Shown one piece after another: positions 1-7,742 of a DNA stretch of 64,000 nucleotides. The notes below the pieces were generated by a model. It saw only the letters and a list, made by a program, of their open reading frames with translations. It did no database searches and had not been told where the DNA came from. Made by a program: the position numbers and the translations under genes. Source of the stretch: Mycobacterium sp. 1164985.4 (GTDB lineage Bacteria; Actinomycetota; Actinomycetes; Mycobacteriales; Mycobacteriaceae). Positions within the stretch are counted from its first letter, which is position 1. Each line of letters starts with the position of its first letter. The stretch is taken from positions 124,001 to 188,000 of the forward strand of contig NZ_LZMD01000074.1 in NCBI RefSeq assembly GCF_001668575.1, given 5' to 3'.

Positions 1-168
1 GGCACACGGACCGCAGGCCCGCAGGTGTGCCATCACACCCGGAAAGCGCTGCGCCCTTTCGTCTGCCGGTACCTCGGCGTAGATGTGCAGAACCTCCATC
101 GCCTCCTCGCAACCGACGTCGCGGGGATCGGTGGCGAGGAACCGGTGCAGGCGGGTCCAGTCGGTCAC
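1..168 (-). CDS. Zinc-type anti-sigma factor, partial (C-terminus outside window)
   Basis: Only the first 56 residues are inside the window; the gene continues past base 1. It starts with GTG, and the GTGA overlaps the stop codon of the sigma factor gene, so the two are probably translationally coupled. The visible part contains Cys20 and then His48-x3-Cys52-x2-Cys55, the HX3CX2C pattern of zinc-binding anti-sigma (ZAS) domains, with Cys20 in a plausible place for the fourth ligand. By family knowledge such proteins bind and inhibit the cognate ECF sigma factor, often releasing it on redox stress. Whether a membrane segment follows cannot be seen. The coupling and zinc motif make the anti-sigma call good; the sensed signal is unknown. 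Confidence 0.72.
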   Translation of the reverse strand, partial: MTDWTRLHRFLATDPRDVGCEEAMEVLHIYAEVPADERAQRFPGVMAHLRACGPCA

Positions 169-782
169 GATGTGTCCAATGCGGCGCGGTCGGTCAGATA
201 CTCATTGGCGACCAGGAACTCGCGGATCTTACGTCGCGCCTCGAAAACGGCTTTGTAGACTGCGTTTCGGTTCACGCCGCGCGTGATGCACAAGGCATCG
301 AGCGGTATGCCCTTGACGACGATGTCGATGAACATCTGTCGTTGACGGTCGGTGAGGGTAGTCTCGACGGCGCGCCTGATTGCGGCGGTGAGCTCGGCGG
401 TCTCGGCATATTGGCTCGGATCGACACCGAACCGCTCGGGCAGCCGGTTCCAGTCTTCGGTCTGCAGGGCCACCGGCGGGTCGCGCCAATAGTGGCGGCC
501 GAGCTTGTTGGCGACCTCGAGGATCACGAACTTGTAGGCCCACGTCGTGAAGCGGCTCTCACCGCGAAACGTCGCGAGCTTGTCGAGCACGGCGACGGTG
601 GCATCCGACGCGGCCTGCTGTGCGATGTCGTCGAGTTCAATGCCGCTGATCCGCGTTTGCCGTCGCCGCACCTCGCTGTGCGCGGCCCGCAGCAACTGCC
701 CGTGCAGTCGGGCGATCGCGGTCTCGCGCCGAGGGTTCGCGGAGTGGAGCAGGCGCAGCCATTCATCGGACTCGGCGTCCAC
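165..782 (-). CDS. ECF-type sigma-70 family RNA polymerase sigma factor
   Basis: A 205-residue protein of normal ECF length. Region 2 lies around residues 24-100, with the promoter-melting stretch FRGESRFTTWAYKFV near 72-86. Region 4 lies around 141-190, with LTDRQRQMF followed by a helix-turn-helix (LDALCITRGVNRNAVYKAV). I chose the GTG at 782 because AGGAAAGGAG lies five bases upstream; a longer open frame to 905 adds an Arg-rich leader with no family resemblance. Its stop overlaps the GTG of the downstream anti-sigma gene. The pair should act as a regulatory switch directing RNA polymerase to stress promoters. I cannot assign it to a named mycobacterial sigma factor. Confidence 0.88.
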   Translation of the reverse strand: MDAESDEWLRLLHSANPRRETAIARLHGQLLRAAHSEVRRRQTRISGIELDDIAQQAASDATVAVLDKLATFRGESRFTTWAYKFVILEVANKLGRHYWRDPPVALQTEDWNRLPERFGVDPSQYAETAELTAAIRRAVETTLTDRQRQMFIDIVVKGIPLDALCITRGVNRNAVYKAVFEARRKIREFLVANEYLTDRAALDTS

Positions 783-993
783 CCGCACTCCTTTCCTGAA
801 ACGACGTGGGTCCTCTCGTTTCATTGGCGTCGCCGTCCGCCGCCGTCTTACCTCGATCCGAGTTTTTCCCACATGCACCCGCATGTGCCTACCGCCGGAC
901 ACCAATCTGCACTACCCCGCGCTCACCGTCTCGGCTGACGGGCTTGGCTGATGGTGCGATTACCGCCGGCCGCTCGGGGGTATCGCAACGAGC

Positions 994-1125
994 ATGACAT
1001 CTCCAAACGAGAATGTAACGCCGGAGCCTGCCGAGAGTGCCGAGGACGTGCTGTCTCCCGCGACCCCCGGCGCGGAAGGGTTGCCGCTGCCCGATGACGC
1101 CGTCGAGAAGCCGTCGGAGCAGTAG
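994..1125 (+). CDS. Small acidic Pro/Glu-rich protein, 43 aa
   Basis: An ATG-initiated frame starting MTSPNENVTPEP and ending with TAG at 1123-1125. The product is rich in Glu, Pro, Ala and Ser, has no Cys, no membrane segment and no signal peptide, and is probably disordered. It sits alone between the sigma factor promoter region and the flavin oxidoreductase gene, with only 24 bases before the latter, so they may share a transcript. There is no strong ribosome-binding site (a G-run 971-980 is the nearest purine-rich stretch). I do not recognise a family. It is listed because composition and codon use resemble real mycobacterial small proteins, but it could be non-coding leader. Confidence 0.4.
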   Translation: MTSPNENVTPEPAESAEDVLSPATPGAEGLPLPDDAVEKPSEQ

Positions 1126-1149
1126 CCTGCCGGAATCATCTCCGGTGGC

Positions 1150-2262
1150 GTGGCGTTGAACGGCTTCGTGGCCGTTCAGAAGTTGTTTGCACCATTGACC
1201 ATCGGCTCATTGACCGTTCCGAACCGGTTCGCGATGGCGCCAATGACCCGTCAGGCCTCTCCGGACGGTGTCCCGGGGGCCGATGTGGCCGAGTACTACC
1301 GCCGCCGCGCCGCCGGTGGCGTCGGGCTGATCATCACCGAAGGGATCCGGCTTCCGGACGCCGCCGCCGGATACCCGTACTCCATCCCGACACTCGCCGG
1401 ACAGGACGCGGTGGCGGGCTGGGCGCGCGTCGTCGACGGTGTGCACGCCGAGGGCGGGACGATCGCCGCGCAGCTGTGGCACCAGGGCGCGCAGCGCGAC
1501 GACGCCGATGGTGTCGCGCCGGTCAGCCCGTCGGGTGTCGACGGCCACGGTCGGCCCAGGGGGCGTGCGCTGGAGGCCGACGAATTGTCTCGAGTCGCCG
1601 ATTTGTACGTGCAGAGCGCTGAGGCCGCCCGAGACGCCGGTTTCGATGCTGTCGAGCTGCACGGCGCCCACGGTTACCTACTGGACGAGTTCTTCTGGAC
1701 GCGAACGAATCTGCGCACAGACGAGTATGGCGGATCTCTCGCCGAACGCACGCGTTTCCCGTCGGAGGTCGTCGCCGCGGTGCGGGCCGCCCTGGGGCCG
1801 GGATATCCGATCATCTTCCGCTTCTCGCAGTGGAAGGGCACCGACTACGCGGCGTCGATCGCCGCCGATCCCACCGACCTTCTCCAGCTGCTGACCCCGT
1901 TAGCCGACGCCGGGGTCGACGTCTTCCACCCGTCGACGCGCAGGCACTACGTGGCCGGATTTCCGGATCACAACCGCGAACTGAGCCTCGCGGGCTGGAC
2001 GAAGAAGGTGTCGGGCCGTCCGGTGATCGCGGTGGGCTCGGTCGGCCTGGAAACGCAGTTCCGCAGCGAGCGGCGGGGCGAGGTGATTGCGCCGGCGCCC
2101 GTCGATCGCCTGGTCGAGCAGTTCGAGTCGGGCGAGTTCGACATCGTCGCGATCGGTCGCGCCCTTCTCGCCGATCCGGCGTGGGTCAACCGGCTACGCG
2201 ATGGCCGACTCGACGAGTTCGCCGGATACGACCCCGAGGTCGCGCTGGCGGAGCTCGCCTGA
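1150..2262 (+). CDS. NADH:flavin oxidoreductase, Old Yellow Enzyme family
   Basis: A 370-residue FMN-dependent TIM-barrel enzyme. It shows the OYE signatures in order: the N-terminal strand FAPLTIGSLTVPNRF, then APMTR, the HQGAQR loop, and the block GFDAVELHGAHGYLLDEFF followed by TNLRTDEYGGSLAER that forms the active-site side. Near the C-terminus IGRALLADP belongs to the phosphate-binding end. Family members reduce activated C=C bonds of enones, nitro compounds or similar electrophiles using NAD(P)H. The GTG at 1150 has no clear ribosome-binding site; a GTG at 1168 is an alternative start. It is followed by a convergent gene, so it is probably the end of its transcript. The physiological substrate cannot be told. 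Confidence 0.9.
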   Translation: MALNGFVAVQKLFAPLTIGSLTVPNRFAMAPMTRQASPDGVPGADVAEYYRRRAAGGVGLIITEGIRLPDAAAGYPYSIPTLAGQDAVAGWARVVDGVHAEGGTIAAQLWHQGAQRDDADGVAPVSPSGVDGHGRPRGRALEADELSRVADLYVQSAEAARDAGFDAVELHGAHGYLLDEFFWTRTNLRTDEYGGSLAERTRFPSEVVAAVRAALGPGYPIIFRFSQWKGTDYAASIAADPTDLLQLLTPLADAGVDVFHPSTRRHYVAGFPDHNRELSLAGWTKKVSGRPVIAVGSVGLETQFRSERRGEVIAPAPVDRLVEQFESGEFDIVAIGRALLADPAWVNRLRDGRLDEFAGYDPEVALAELA

Positions 2263-2334
2263 CCGGTCCCTGCGCGAAACGCCACGTCGGCGTCGTGGTG
2301 CTCGGCCTGATCGCCGACAGGTATCCGCCCGGCG

Positions 2335-2733
2335 TCACTGGGACAACGCGTCGATCACCGCTTTGAGCTTGCTTCCGACTTCTTCGGCGATCGGCTTGAG
2401 TCCCGGCTCCTCTGTGACGTCGACCAGCAACTGCGGATTCATCGCTTCGATGAGCGTTGTCTGCGGGTCCTCTGGGTCGCTGCGGACCACGACGTTGCAC
2501 GGCAGCAGTAGACCGATCTGACGTTGCACGTCTATCGCCCGGTGCGCCAACGGCGGATTGCACGCGCCGAGGATCAGGTAGTTCTCCATGTCCTCGTCGA
2601 GCTTGTTCTTCAGCGTCGCTTTCACGTCGATCTCGGTCAGTACACCGAAGCCTTGCTCAGCCAGCGCGTCACGTGTGCGGGTGACCGCATCGTCGAACGA
2701 TGTCTTCAGGCTCGTGGCCAGTGCGATGCTCAT
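2335..2733 (-). CDS. DUF302 domain protein
   Basis: A 132-residue cytosolic protein with no signal peptide, spanning essentially one DUF302 domain. It runs from the N-terminal strand-helix region (SFDDAVTRTRDALAEQGFGVLTE) through YLILGACNPPLAHRAI to LLPCNVVV, the usual DUF302 pattern with a conserved NP and a Cys. The biochemical role of DUF302 is not established; family members are often next to CsoR-type repressors, thioredoxins or sulfur genes. Here it lies 26 bases downstream of a CstR-like repressor gene on the same strand and is probably co-transcribed with it, which suggests a role in sulfide or redox stress. The ATG start has family-typical spacing to the domain. Confidence 0.82.
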   Translation of the reverse strand: MSIALATSLKTSFDDAVTRTRDALAEQGFGVLTEIDVKATLKNKLDEDMENYLILGACNPPLAHRAIDVQRQIGLLLPCNVVVRSDPEDPQTTLIEAMNPQLLVDVTEEPGLKPIAEEVGSKLKAVIDALSQ

Positions 2734-2759
2734 GATGGCTCCCGTGGTCGTCGGAATGG

Positions 2760-3072
<313 letters not shown>

Positions 3073-3166
3073 GGACTGCCCCCTTCAACGCGGCGGCCGA
3101 AGGCGAAATTCCCTGGTCGCGGCGGCTGCCGGAGCGCTGAAAAAGACCGATCCGGCTCCGGAATAA

Positions 3167-3182
3167 ATACCGCGGGGGGTAC
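3167..3182. promoter_or_regulatory. CstR-type operator A2
   Basis: ATACCGCGGGGGGTAC, an imperfect TACC/GGTA inverted repeat, starts exactly 24 bases upstream of operator A3. A -10-like GATAAT lies at 3187-3192 just downstream, so a repressor bound here would block the plus-strand operon that begins at 3243. Confidence 0.65.
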
Positions 3183-3190
3183 GGTAGATA

Positions 3191-3206
3191 ATACCGAGGG
3201 GGGTAT
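3191..3206. promoter_or_regulatory. CstR-type operator A3
   Basis: ATACCGAGGGGGGTAT has six-base arms ATACCg/gGGTAT and overlaps the end of the GATAAT -10-like element (3187-3192). It lies 36 bases before the start codon of the plus-strand operon. It is the best-placed of the three sites to control the TauE/dioxygenase genes. Confidence 0.7.
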
Positions 3207-3242
3207 ACGCTTCCTCGTACGTTCTCGAAGAGAGGTCTCATC

Positions 3243-3407
3243 ATGTGTTACGCAGTCCGATGTCCGTCCTGCGGCAAGACGACGTGGGACGGCTGCGGCC
3301 AGCACGTCGACGAGGTGATGCGGTCGGTACCGACCGCACAGCAGTGCCGCTGTGAGCGGACCGCGGGGCCCGCGCCTCGCCCCGCGCGCGGGTTCTGGCG
3401 CCGGTAA
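3243..3407 (+). CDS. Small Cys-rich (zinc-ribbon-like) protein, 54 aa
   Basis: First gene of the locus A sulfur operon, preceded by an AGAGAGG ribosome-binding site. The 54-residue product starts MCYAVRCPSCGKTTWDGCG and has seven... in fact six cysteines: Cys2, Cys7, Cys10, Cys18, Cys36 and Cys38, plus His21. The C7-x2-C10 pair with C36-x-C38 could bind one zinc ion. I recall near-identical short proteins (MCYPV..C..CGKTTW..CGQHVD) scattered in actinobacteria with no assigned role. Position behind CstR-type operators and ahead of a sulfite/sulfur exporter suggests it takes part in, or is damaged by, sulfur stress. Function unknown; the gene itself looks solid. Confidence 0.72.
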   Translation: MCYAVRCPSCGKTTWDGCGQHVDEVMRSVPTAQQCRCERTAGPAPRPARGFWRR

Positions 3408-3423
3408 CGGGTACAGGCCTTTC

Positions 3424-4197
3424 ATGGCGTTGGCGGCAGGTGTAGGTCTCGGTGCGCTGATCGGCGTACTTCTGGGCCTTCTCGGTGGCGGGGGCTCGAT
3501 ACTCGCCGTTCCGGCCCTCGTCTACGGCATGGGCATCGGCGTCGAACAGGCCATTCCGATCTCGCTGATCGTCGTCGCCACCGCGTCGGCGGTCGGTGTG
3601 CTGCCGAAGATTCGCGCCCGACAGGTCCGGTGGCGCATGGCCGGAATCTTCTCGGCGGCCGGTATCCCCGCGACGGTCCTCGGCAGTGCCATCAGCAGAC
3701 ACCTGCCGGAGTCGGCGCTGCTGATCGGGTTCGCCGTCGTGATGGTCATCGCCGGGGTTCGCATGCTGATCGATCAGGGCCATACCGGCACCGCTTGCGA
3801 GGTGCGCGCCGGTCAGGTCAATTGGCGCCGCTGCGCGCCACGATCGATCGGGGCCGGCCTTGTCGTGGGCTTGCTGACCGGGCTGTTCGGCGTCGGTGGC
3901 GGATTCCTCATCATTCCGGCGCTCGTGGTCGTACTCGGGGTCGAAATGTCCACTGCGATCGGCACTTCGCTGCTGATCATCGTCGCCAACTCCGTGGCCG
4001 GCATCTTCTCGCATCTTCACGGCATCAGTGTCGACTGGTCGCTCACCGCGGCATTCGTCGCAGCGGCGATGGTCGCCTCGCTCGCCGCCGGATACTTCGG
4101 CACCAAGGTCGACACCGACCGTCTGCAGCGCTGGTTTGCCTACCTCGTATTCGCCGTCGCCGCTTACGTTCTCGTCGACACCATCTTTCTACGATGA
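3424..4197 (+). CDS. TauE/SafE family membrane exporter, locus A
   Basis: A polytopic membrane protein of about 257 residues in the TauE/SafE (sulfite exporter) family. Two homologous halves are visible, each starting with a Gly-rich loop: [17 protein letters not shown] near residue 20 and GLFGVGGGFLIIPALVVV near 155, the hallmark duplicated motif. I placed the start at the ATG at 3424 because upstream in-frame starts overlap the preceding small gene and encode a Pro/Arg-rich stretch. Family members export sulfite, sulfoacetate or thiosulfate, or import thiosulfate. In this operon, sandwiched between a CstR-type promoter and a persulfide dioxygenase/rhodanese, export of sulfite or thiosulfate is the likely job. 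Confidence 0.88.
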   Translation: MALAAGVGLGALIGVLLGLLGGGGSILAVPALVYGMGIGVEQAIPISLIVVATASAVGVLPKIRARQVRWRMAGIFSAAGIPATVLGSAISRHLPESALLIGFAVVMVIAGVRMLIDQGHTGTACEVRAGQVNWRRCAPRSIGAGLVVGLLTGLFGVGGGFLIIPALVVVLGVEMSTAIGTSLLIIVANSVAGIFSHLHGISVDWSLTAAFVAAAMVASLAAGYFGTKVDTDRLQRWFAYLVFAVAAYVLVDTIFLR

Positions 4198-4214
4198 CAA
4201 CAGAAGGAGAACCA

Positions 4215-5573
4215 ATGGACGTCTCGATCATCGAAACCGCCGGACTCGGTGACCGCAGTTATCTGATCAGCCACGGTGACGTCGCCGTTGCGATCGATCC
4301 GCAGCGCGACATCGACCGGGTGCTCACGCTTGCCGATGATCTCAAGGTGCGCATCACCCACGTGGCCGAAACGCACCTGCACAACGACTATCTGACCGGT
4401 GGACTCGAACTGTCGCGCACCGTCGGCGCCGAGTACGTGGTGCCCGCGGGCGATGATGTCAACTACCCCCGTCGCGCAGTCAGCGACGGTGAGGTGATCG
4501 ACGCCGGACCCATCCGTCTGGAGGCGATGCACACTCCGGGCCACACCCATCATCACATCAGTTATGTGCTGCGGGACGACACCGGCAAGGTCCAGGGCGT
4601 CTTCACCGGTGGTTCAATGTTGTTCGGCACCACCGGTCGTACGGACCTGATCGGCGCGGAGGACACCAAGGAACTCACCCATGCGCAATATCACTCGGTG
4701 CGCAAGATCGCCGATCATCTGCCCCCCGACACACCGGTCTACCCGACTCATGGTTTCGGCAGCTTCTGTTCGGCCACACCGGCTTCCGGTGATGAATCAA
4801 CGGTCGGCGAGCAACGACGGTCCAACCCGGCGCTCACACAGGACGAACAGAGCTTCGTCGACGAACTGCTCGCCGGACTTTCGGCCTACCCCGCGTACTA
4901 CGCGCACATGGGCGTCATCAACAGTGAGGGTCCGGCCCCAGTCGATCTGACGCCGCCCGAGCCGATCGATCCGGACGAACTGCGCCGCCGACTCGAGGCC
5001 GGCGAATGGGTGGTCGATCTGCGCAATCGGAGGGCCTTCGCGGCCGGACATTTGCAGGGAGCGTTCGGTTTTGAGTTGTCCGGCTCCTTCGTCAGCTATT
5101 TCGGCTGGCTCTATGAGTGGGGTGCGCCGGTGACGTTGATCGGTGAGTCGCCGGATCAGATCGCCGACGCAAAACGGGAATTGGTGCGTATCGGCGTCGA
5201 CCGACTGACGGGTGCGGCCACCGGTGACATCGACGATCTGAGCGATGGAATGCCGCTCGGTTCCTACCCGGTCGCGGATTTCGCGGAACTGGCCGACCAG
5301 CGCCGCGCGGACGCCGTGGCGGTGCTCGATGTGCGACAGAGCCACGAGTACGAGTCCGAGCACATTCCGGGAGCGCGCAACATACCGTTGCATGAGCTAC
5401 CCGAGCGGCTCGGCGAAGTCCCCACCACGACGGTCTGGGTGCATTGCGCGTCCGGATATCGGTCCTCGATCGCGGCGTCGATACTCCATCGCGCGGGCCA
5501 CGCCGTCGTGCTGATCGACGACCACTTCGACAGGGCGAAAGAGCTCGGCCTCACCGCGGCGGACGATAACTAG
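4215..5573 (+). CDS. Persulfide-dioxygenase-like MBL / double-rhodanese fusion (CstB-like), locus A
   Basis: A 452-residue fusion, started by ATG after a strong AAGGAG. Residues 1-230 form an ETHE1-type metallo-beta-lactamase domain with THLHNDYLTG (His54, His56, Asp58) and HTPGH (His110). Two rhodanese-like domains follow: an inactive one near 265-335 without a loop Cys, and one near 365-450 with DVRQSHEYESEHIPGA and active loop CASGYRS (Cys411). Such fusions oxidise low-molecular-weight persulfides to sulfite and combine sulfite with sulfane sulfur to thiosulfate. Odd point: the Asp of the usual TGDxLF motif, an iron ligand in ETHE1, is Gly133 here (TGGSMLF), unlike the locus B paralog. Activity may differ from a standard dioxygenase. 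Confidence 0.87.
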   Translation: MDVSIIETAGLGDRSYLISHGDVAVAIDPQRDIDRVLTLADDLKVRITHVAETHLHNDYLTGGLELSRTVGAEYVVPAGDDVNYPRRAVSDGEVIDAGPIRLEAMHTPGHTHHHISYVLRDDTGKVQGVFTGGSMLFGTTGRTDLIGAEDTKELTHAQYHSVRKIADHLPPDTPVYPTHGFGSFCSATPASGDESTVGEQRRSNPALTQDEQSFVDELLAGLSAYPAYYAHMGVINSEGPAPVDLTPPEPIDPDELRRRLEAGEWVVDLRNRRAFAAGHLQGAFGFELSGSFVSYFGWLYEWGAPVTLIGESPDQIADAKRELVRIGVDRLTGAATGDIDDLSDGMPLGSYPVADFAELADQRRADAVAVLDVRQSHEYESEHIPGARNIPLHELPERLGEVPTTTVWVHCASGYRSSIAASILHRAGHAVVLIDDHFDRAKELGLTAADDN

Positions 5574-5631
5574 GGTTCGGAAAGCGCGGCAAATGGGCAT
5601 ATCCCGCATGTCTCTCGAAGGAGGAGCTCAT

Positions 5632-6465
5632 ATGGTCAGCCGTACCGTCGACGGCCGTTCGCCATCCGCGTGGCTGTTGCCCCTTGTCGTGGGCCTGGCC
5701 ACGGCGGCCACACTCGTCGTCAATTATCTGGCCAACGCCCTACCGATCAACGGCCAGACCACCGGTGACGTCACCCGCCGCTACGAGGTGTACTTCGTGC
5801 CTGCCGGTTACGTCTTCTCTATCTGGAGCGTGATCTACCTCGGGTTGATCGCATACAGCGTGTACCTCGGCGTCGCACTGACCCGGGGCCGTGCCGACAG
5901 CGGCGCCGCGCGCGCCATCGCCCCCTGGTACGTGCTGACCGCGGTGGCCAACTGTTGTTGGCTGTTCGCGTGGCATCACAACCGGTTTCCGCTGAGCATG
6001 CTGCTGATGGTGGTGCTGCTGATCGCCCTGATCATCATTTACCGCCTGCAAGCCTGCAGCCCGCCCACCTCGACGCTGGAGCGCTGGACGGTGCACATCC
6101 CGTTCCGCGTGTACCTGGGCTGGATCTCGGTCGCGACGATCGCCAACGCGACGATCACCCTCGACGACGCGGGGTGGTCCGGCTTCGGGCTCTCCGAGCC
6201 GACATGGGGCGTGATCATGATCGCGGTGGCGGCCGCCCTTGGCGTGGTGATGAACCTGCTTCACCGCGACGTCGCCTACGGGCTGGTGATCGTCTGGGCG
6301 CTGGTCGGTATCGCGGTGCGCCTGCACGACACCACGTCGATCCTGATCGCCTCGTTGACCGGTGCGGCCGTGGTGGCCGTGGTGGCCGCCGCCGTCGCAG
6401 CGAGTGTGCGCCTGCGTACGCGCGCGCCGAAAGAGTCCGCGAAAAACCGTACGCTCGCGAACTAG
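5632..6465 (+). CDS. TspO/MBR-related membrane protein
   Basis: A 277-residue integral membrane protein starting at an ATG behind an excellent GAAGGAGG site. Hydrophobic helices occur near residues 10-30, 50-75, 90-110, 118-135, 155-175, 190-205, 210-225 and 235-255. The stretch FVPAGYVFSIWSVIYLGLIA near residue 50 is the signature of the TspO and MBR-related family (Phe-x-Pro-x-x-x-x-Phe-x-Ile-Trp). The family includes regulators and transporters of tetrapyrroles and stress-linked membrane proteins; the longer, more hydrophobic members like this one have no proven function. It follows the dioxygenase-rhodanese gene by 58 bases, so it may be in the same sulfur-induced transcript. Confidence 0.75.
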   Translation: MVSRTVDGRSPSAWLLPLVVGLATAATLVVNYLANALPINGQTTGDVTRRYEVYFVPAGYVFSIWSVIYLGLIAYSVYLGVALTRGRADSGAARAIAPWYVLTAVANCCWLFAWHHNRFPLSMLLMVVLLIALIIIYRLQACSPPTSTLERWTVHIPFRVYLGWISVATIANATITLDDAGWSGFGLSEPTWGVIMIAVAAALGVVMNLLHRDVAYGLVIVWALVGIAVRLHDTTSILIASLTGAAVVAVVAAAVAASVRLRTRAPKESAKNRTLAN

Positions 6466-6482
6466 TCGGCTAAGACTGAGCC

Positions 6483-7742
6483 ATGCCGGATCTCAGCGCA
6501 CGATCACCTCACGCGCCCACCGCGTTCCGGTACCCGGGGCTCACCGGCCGCCGCGCTCGCCTGCGAAATGTGGTGAAGCGACTCGTGCGTGTGGACCTGC
6601 TTCCCTCCGAGGCCACCGCGCGGGCGTTCATCACGGGCCTGAACGCGGGTGACCCCGTCGCCGAACGCTTCGTCGCCGAGACCTATCACGGTGAGCTGGG
6701 CGCCAGGAAGGCCCGCGATCTCGTCGAGACGGCGCAGCGGGTGGGCATCGACAACGTCGCCGAGGCGCCCGCATCGATGCGGGCGCTGTTCGAGGAGTTC
6801 GAGCAGCTGCCCGACTGGGTCGATCCGCAGCTCGTGGAGGAAGGCGCGGCGGTCTGGCGCCGTTGGGCCTACGCGTTGGGGGCGCTCGGAAACGCCGGCA
6901 CCAACGACACCTACACCGAGGGCTGGCTGGCGGTACCGCTGTCGCTTTCCGGCGGCTATGCCGGGCAGCGCGCGCTGCATCGGTACCTGGAGACGTCACG
7001 CTGGTGGATCGAGGTCTGCAGACCCGGAGCGATCCTGACGCCAGGATCGCTGGGCCGCAACATCTCTCTGCATGTGCGGATCATGCATGTCAGCGTCCGC
7101 GACCGTGTCAAACAGCATCCGGAGTGGGACGCCGAACGCTGGGGGCTGCCGATCAGCCAGTCGGCCATGCTGCTGACTCTGTTGGGCGGCAGCGTCGCAC
7201 CCGCTTTCGGTCTGTTCCTTCTCGGGCACCTCACCTCACCGCGCGAGATGCTGGCCGTTCTGCACTTCAACCGTTACTGCGGGCACCTTGTCGGGGTTCG
7301 GTGCGACGGGTACTTCCCCGAAACCGTTGCCGACGCGTGGCGGATTCTGTTCATGTCCGACGCGGCCCGCAGCTACGACAGCGGAGACAGCGGCACCGAG
7401 CTCGTCCAGTCCTTCGTCCCGGCCTTCGCGCCCGCGCCGGCGTACCGGGGCCTGGAGCGGCTCCGCGCCGAGTACCACTACCGCCTGCAGGCCGGGTATC
7501 TCGGCTTGTACATGCTGCCCTGGAACCGCCGCCGCTACCGGCTGCCATCGGCCCTGCCGGGAATCGCGTTGCTGCTCAGCCGGTTTCCGGTGGTCCTCGC
7601 ATTGGAGATCGGTCGCCGGTTGTCGTCGACGCTGGACCGCCGCTGGCAGCAGTACAACCTCAAGCGGTGGGAGGGCTGGCTACAGTGGCAATCCGCCGGT
7701 AAGGCGGCGGCTTTCGAGGCCGCCGTGCCCTTGCGTCGCTGA
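6483..7742 (+). CDS. MpaB/latex-clearing-protein-type oxygenase (DUF2236 family)
   Basis: A 419-residue, mainly helical protein without a signal peptide. It carries the family landmarks HVRIMHVSVRDRV near residue 200, QSAMLLTLLGGS near 223, and HFNRYCGHLVGVRCDGYFPE near 262. The second MpaB-like protein at 58484-59872 shares the R-(I/L)-M-H core. Proteins of this family bind a b-type heme; characterised members cleave C=C bonds (rubber-cleaving Lcp, MpaB of mycophenolate synthesis). A Trp/Arg-rich, amphipathic C-terminus (YMLPWNRRRYRLPSALPG) suggests membrane association. It lies 17 bases after the TspO-like gene and may be read with it. Substrate unknown. Confidence 0.8.
   Translation: MPDLSARSPHAPTAFRYPGLTGRRARLRNVVKRLVRVDLLPSEATARAFITGLNAGDPVAERFVAETYHGELGARKARDLVETAQRVGIDNVAEAPASMRALFEEFEQLPDWVDPQLVEEGAAVWRRWAYALGALGNAGTNDTYTEGWLAVPLSLSGGYAGQRALHRYLETSRWWIEVCRPGAILTPGSLGRNISLHVRIMHVSVRDRVKQHPEWDAERWGLPISQSAMLLTLLGGSVAPAFGLFLLGHLTSPREMLAVLHFNRYCGHLVGVRCDGYFPETVADAWRILFMSDAARSYDSGDSGTELVQSFVPAFAPAPAYRGLERLRAEYHYRLQAGYLGLYMLPWNRRRYRLPSALPGIALLLSRFPVVLALEIGRRLSSTLDRRWQQYNLKRWEGWLQWQSAGKAAAFEAAVPLRR

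Noticed and set aside
165..905. Longer 246-codon start for the sigma factor.
   Set aside because: The leader is Arg-rich and unlike ECF proteins, while the GTG at 782 has a strong ribosome-binding site.
961..986. TACC and GGGGGTATC arms upstream of the small acidic protein.
   Set aside because: The arms are about 10 bases further apart than in the real sites, so it does not fit the operator spacing.
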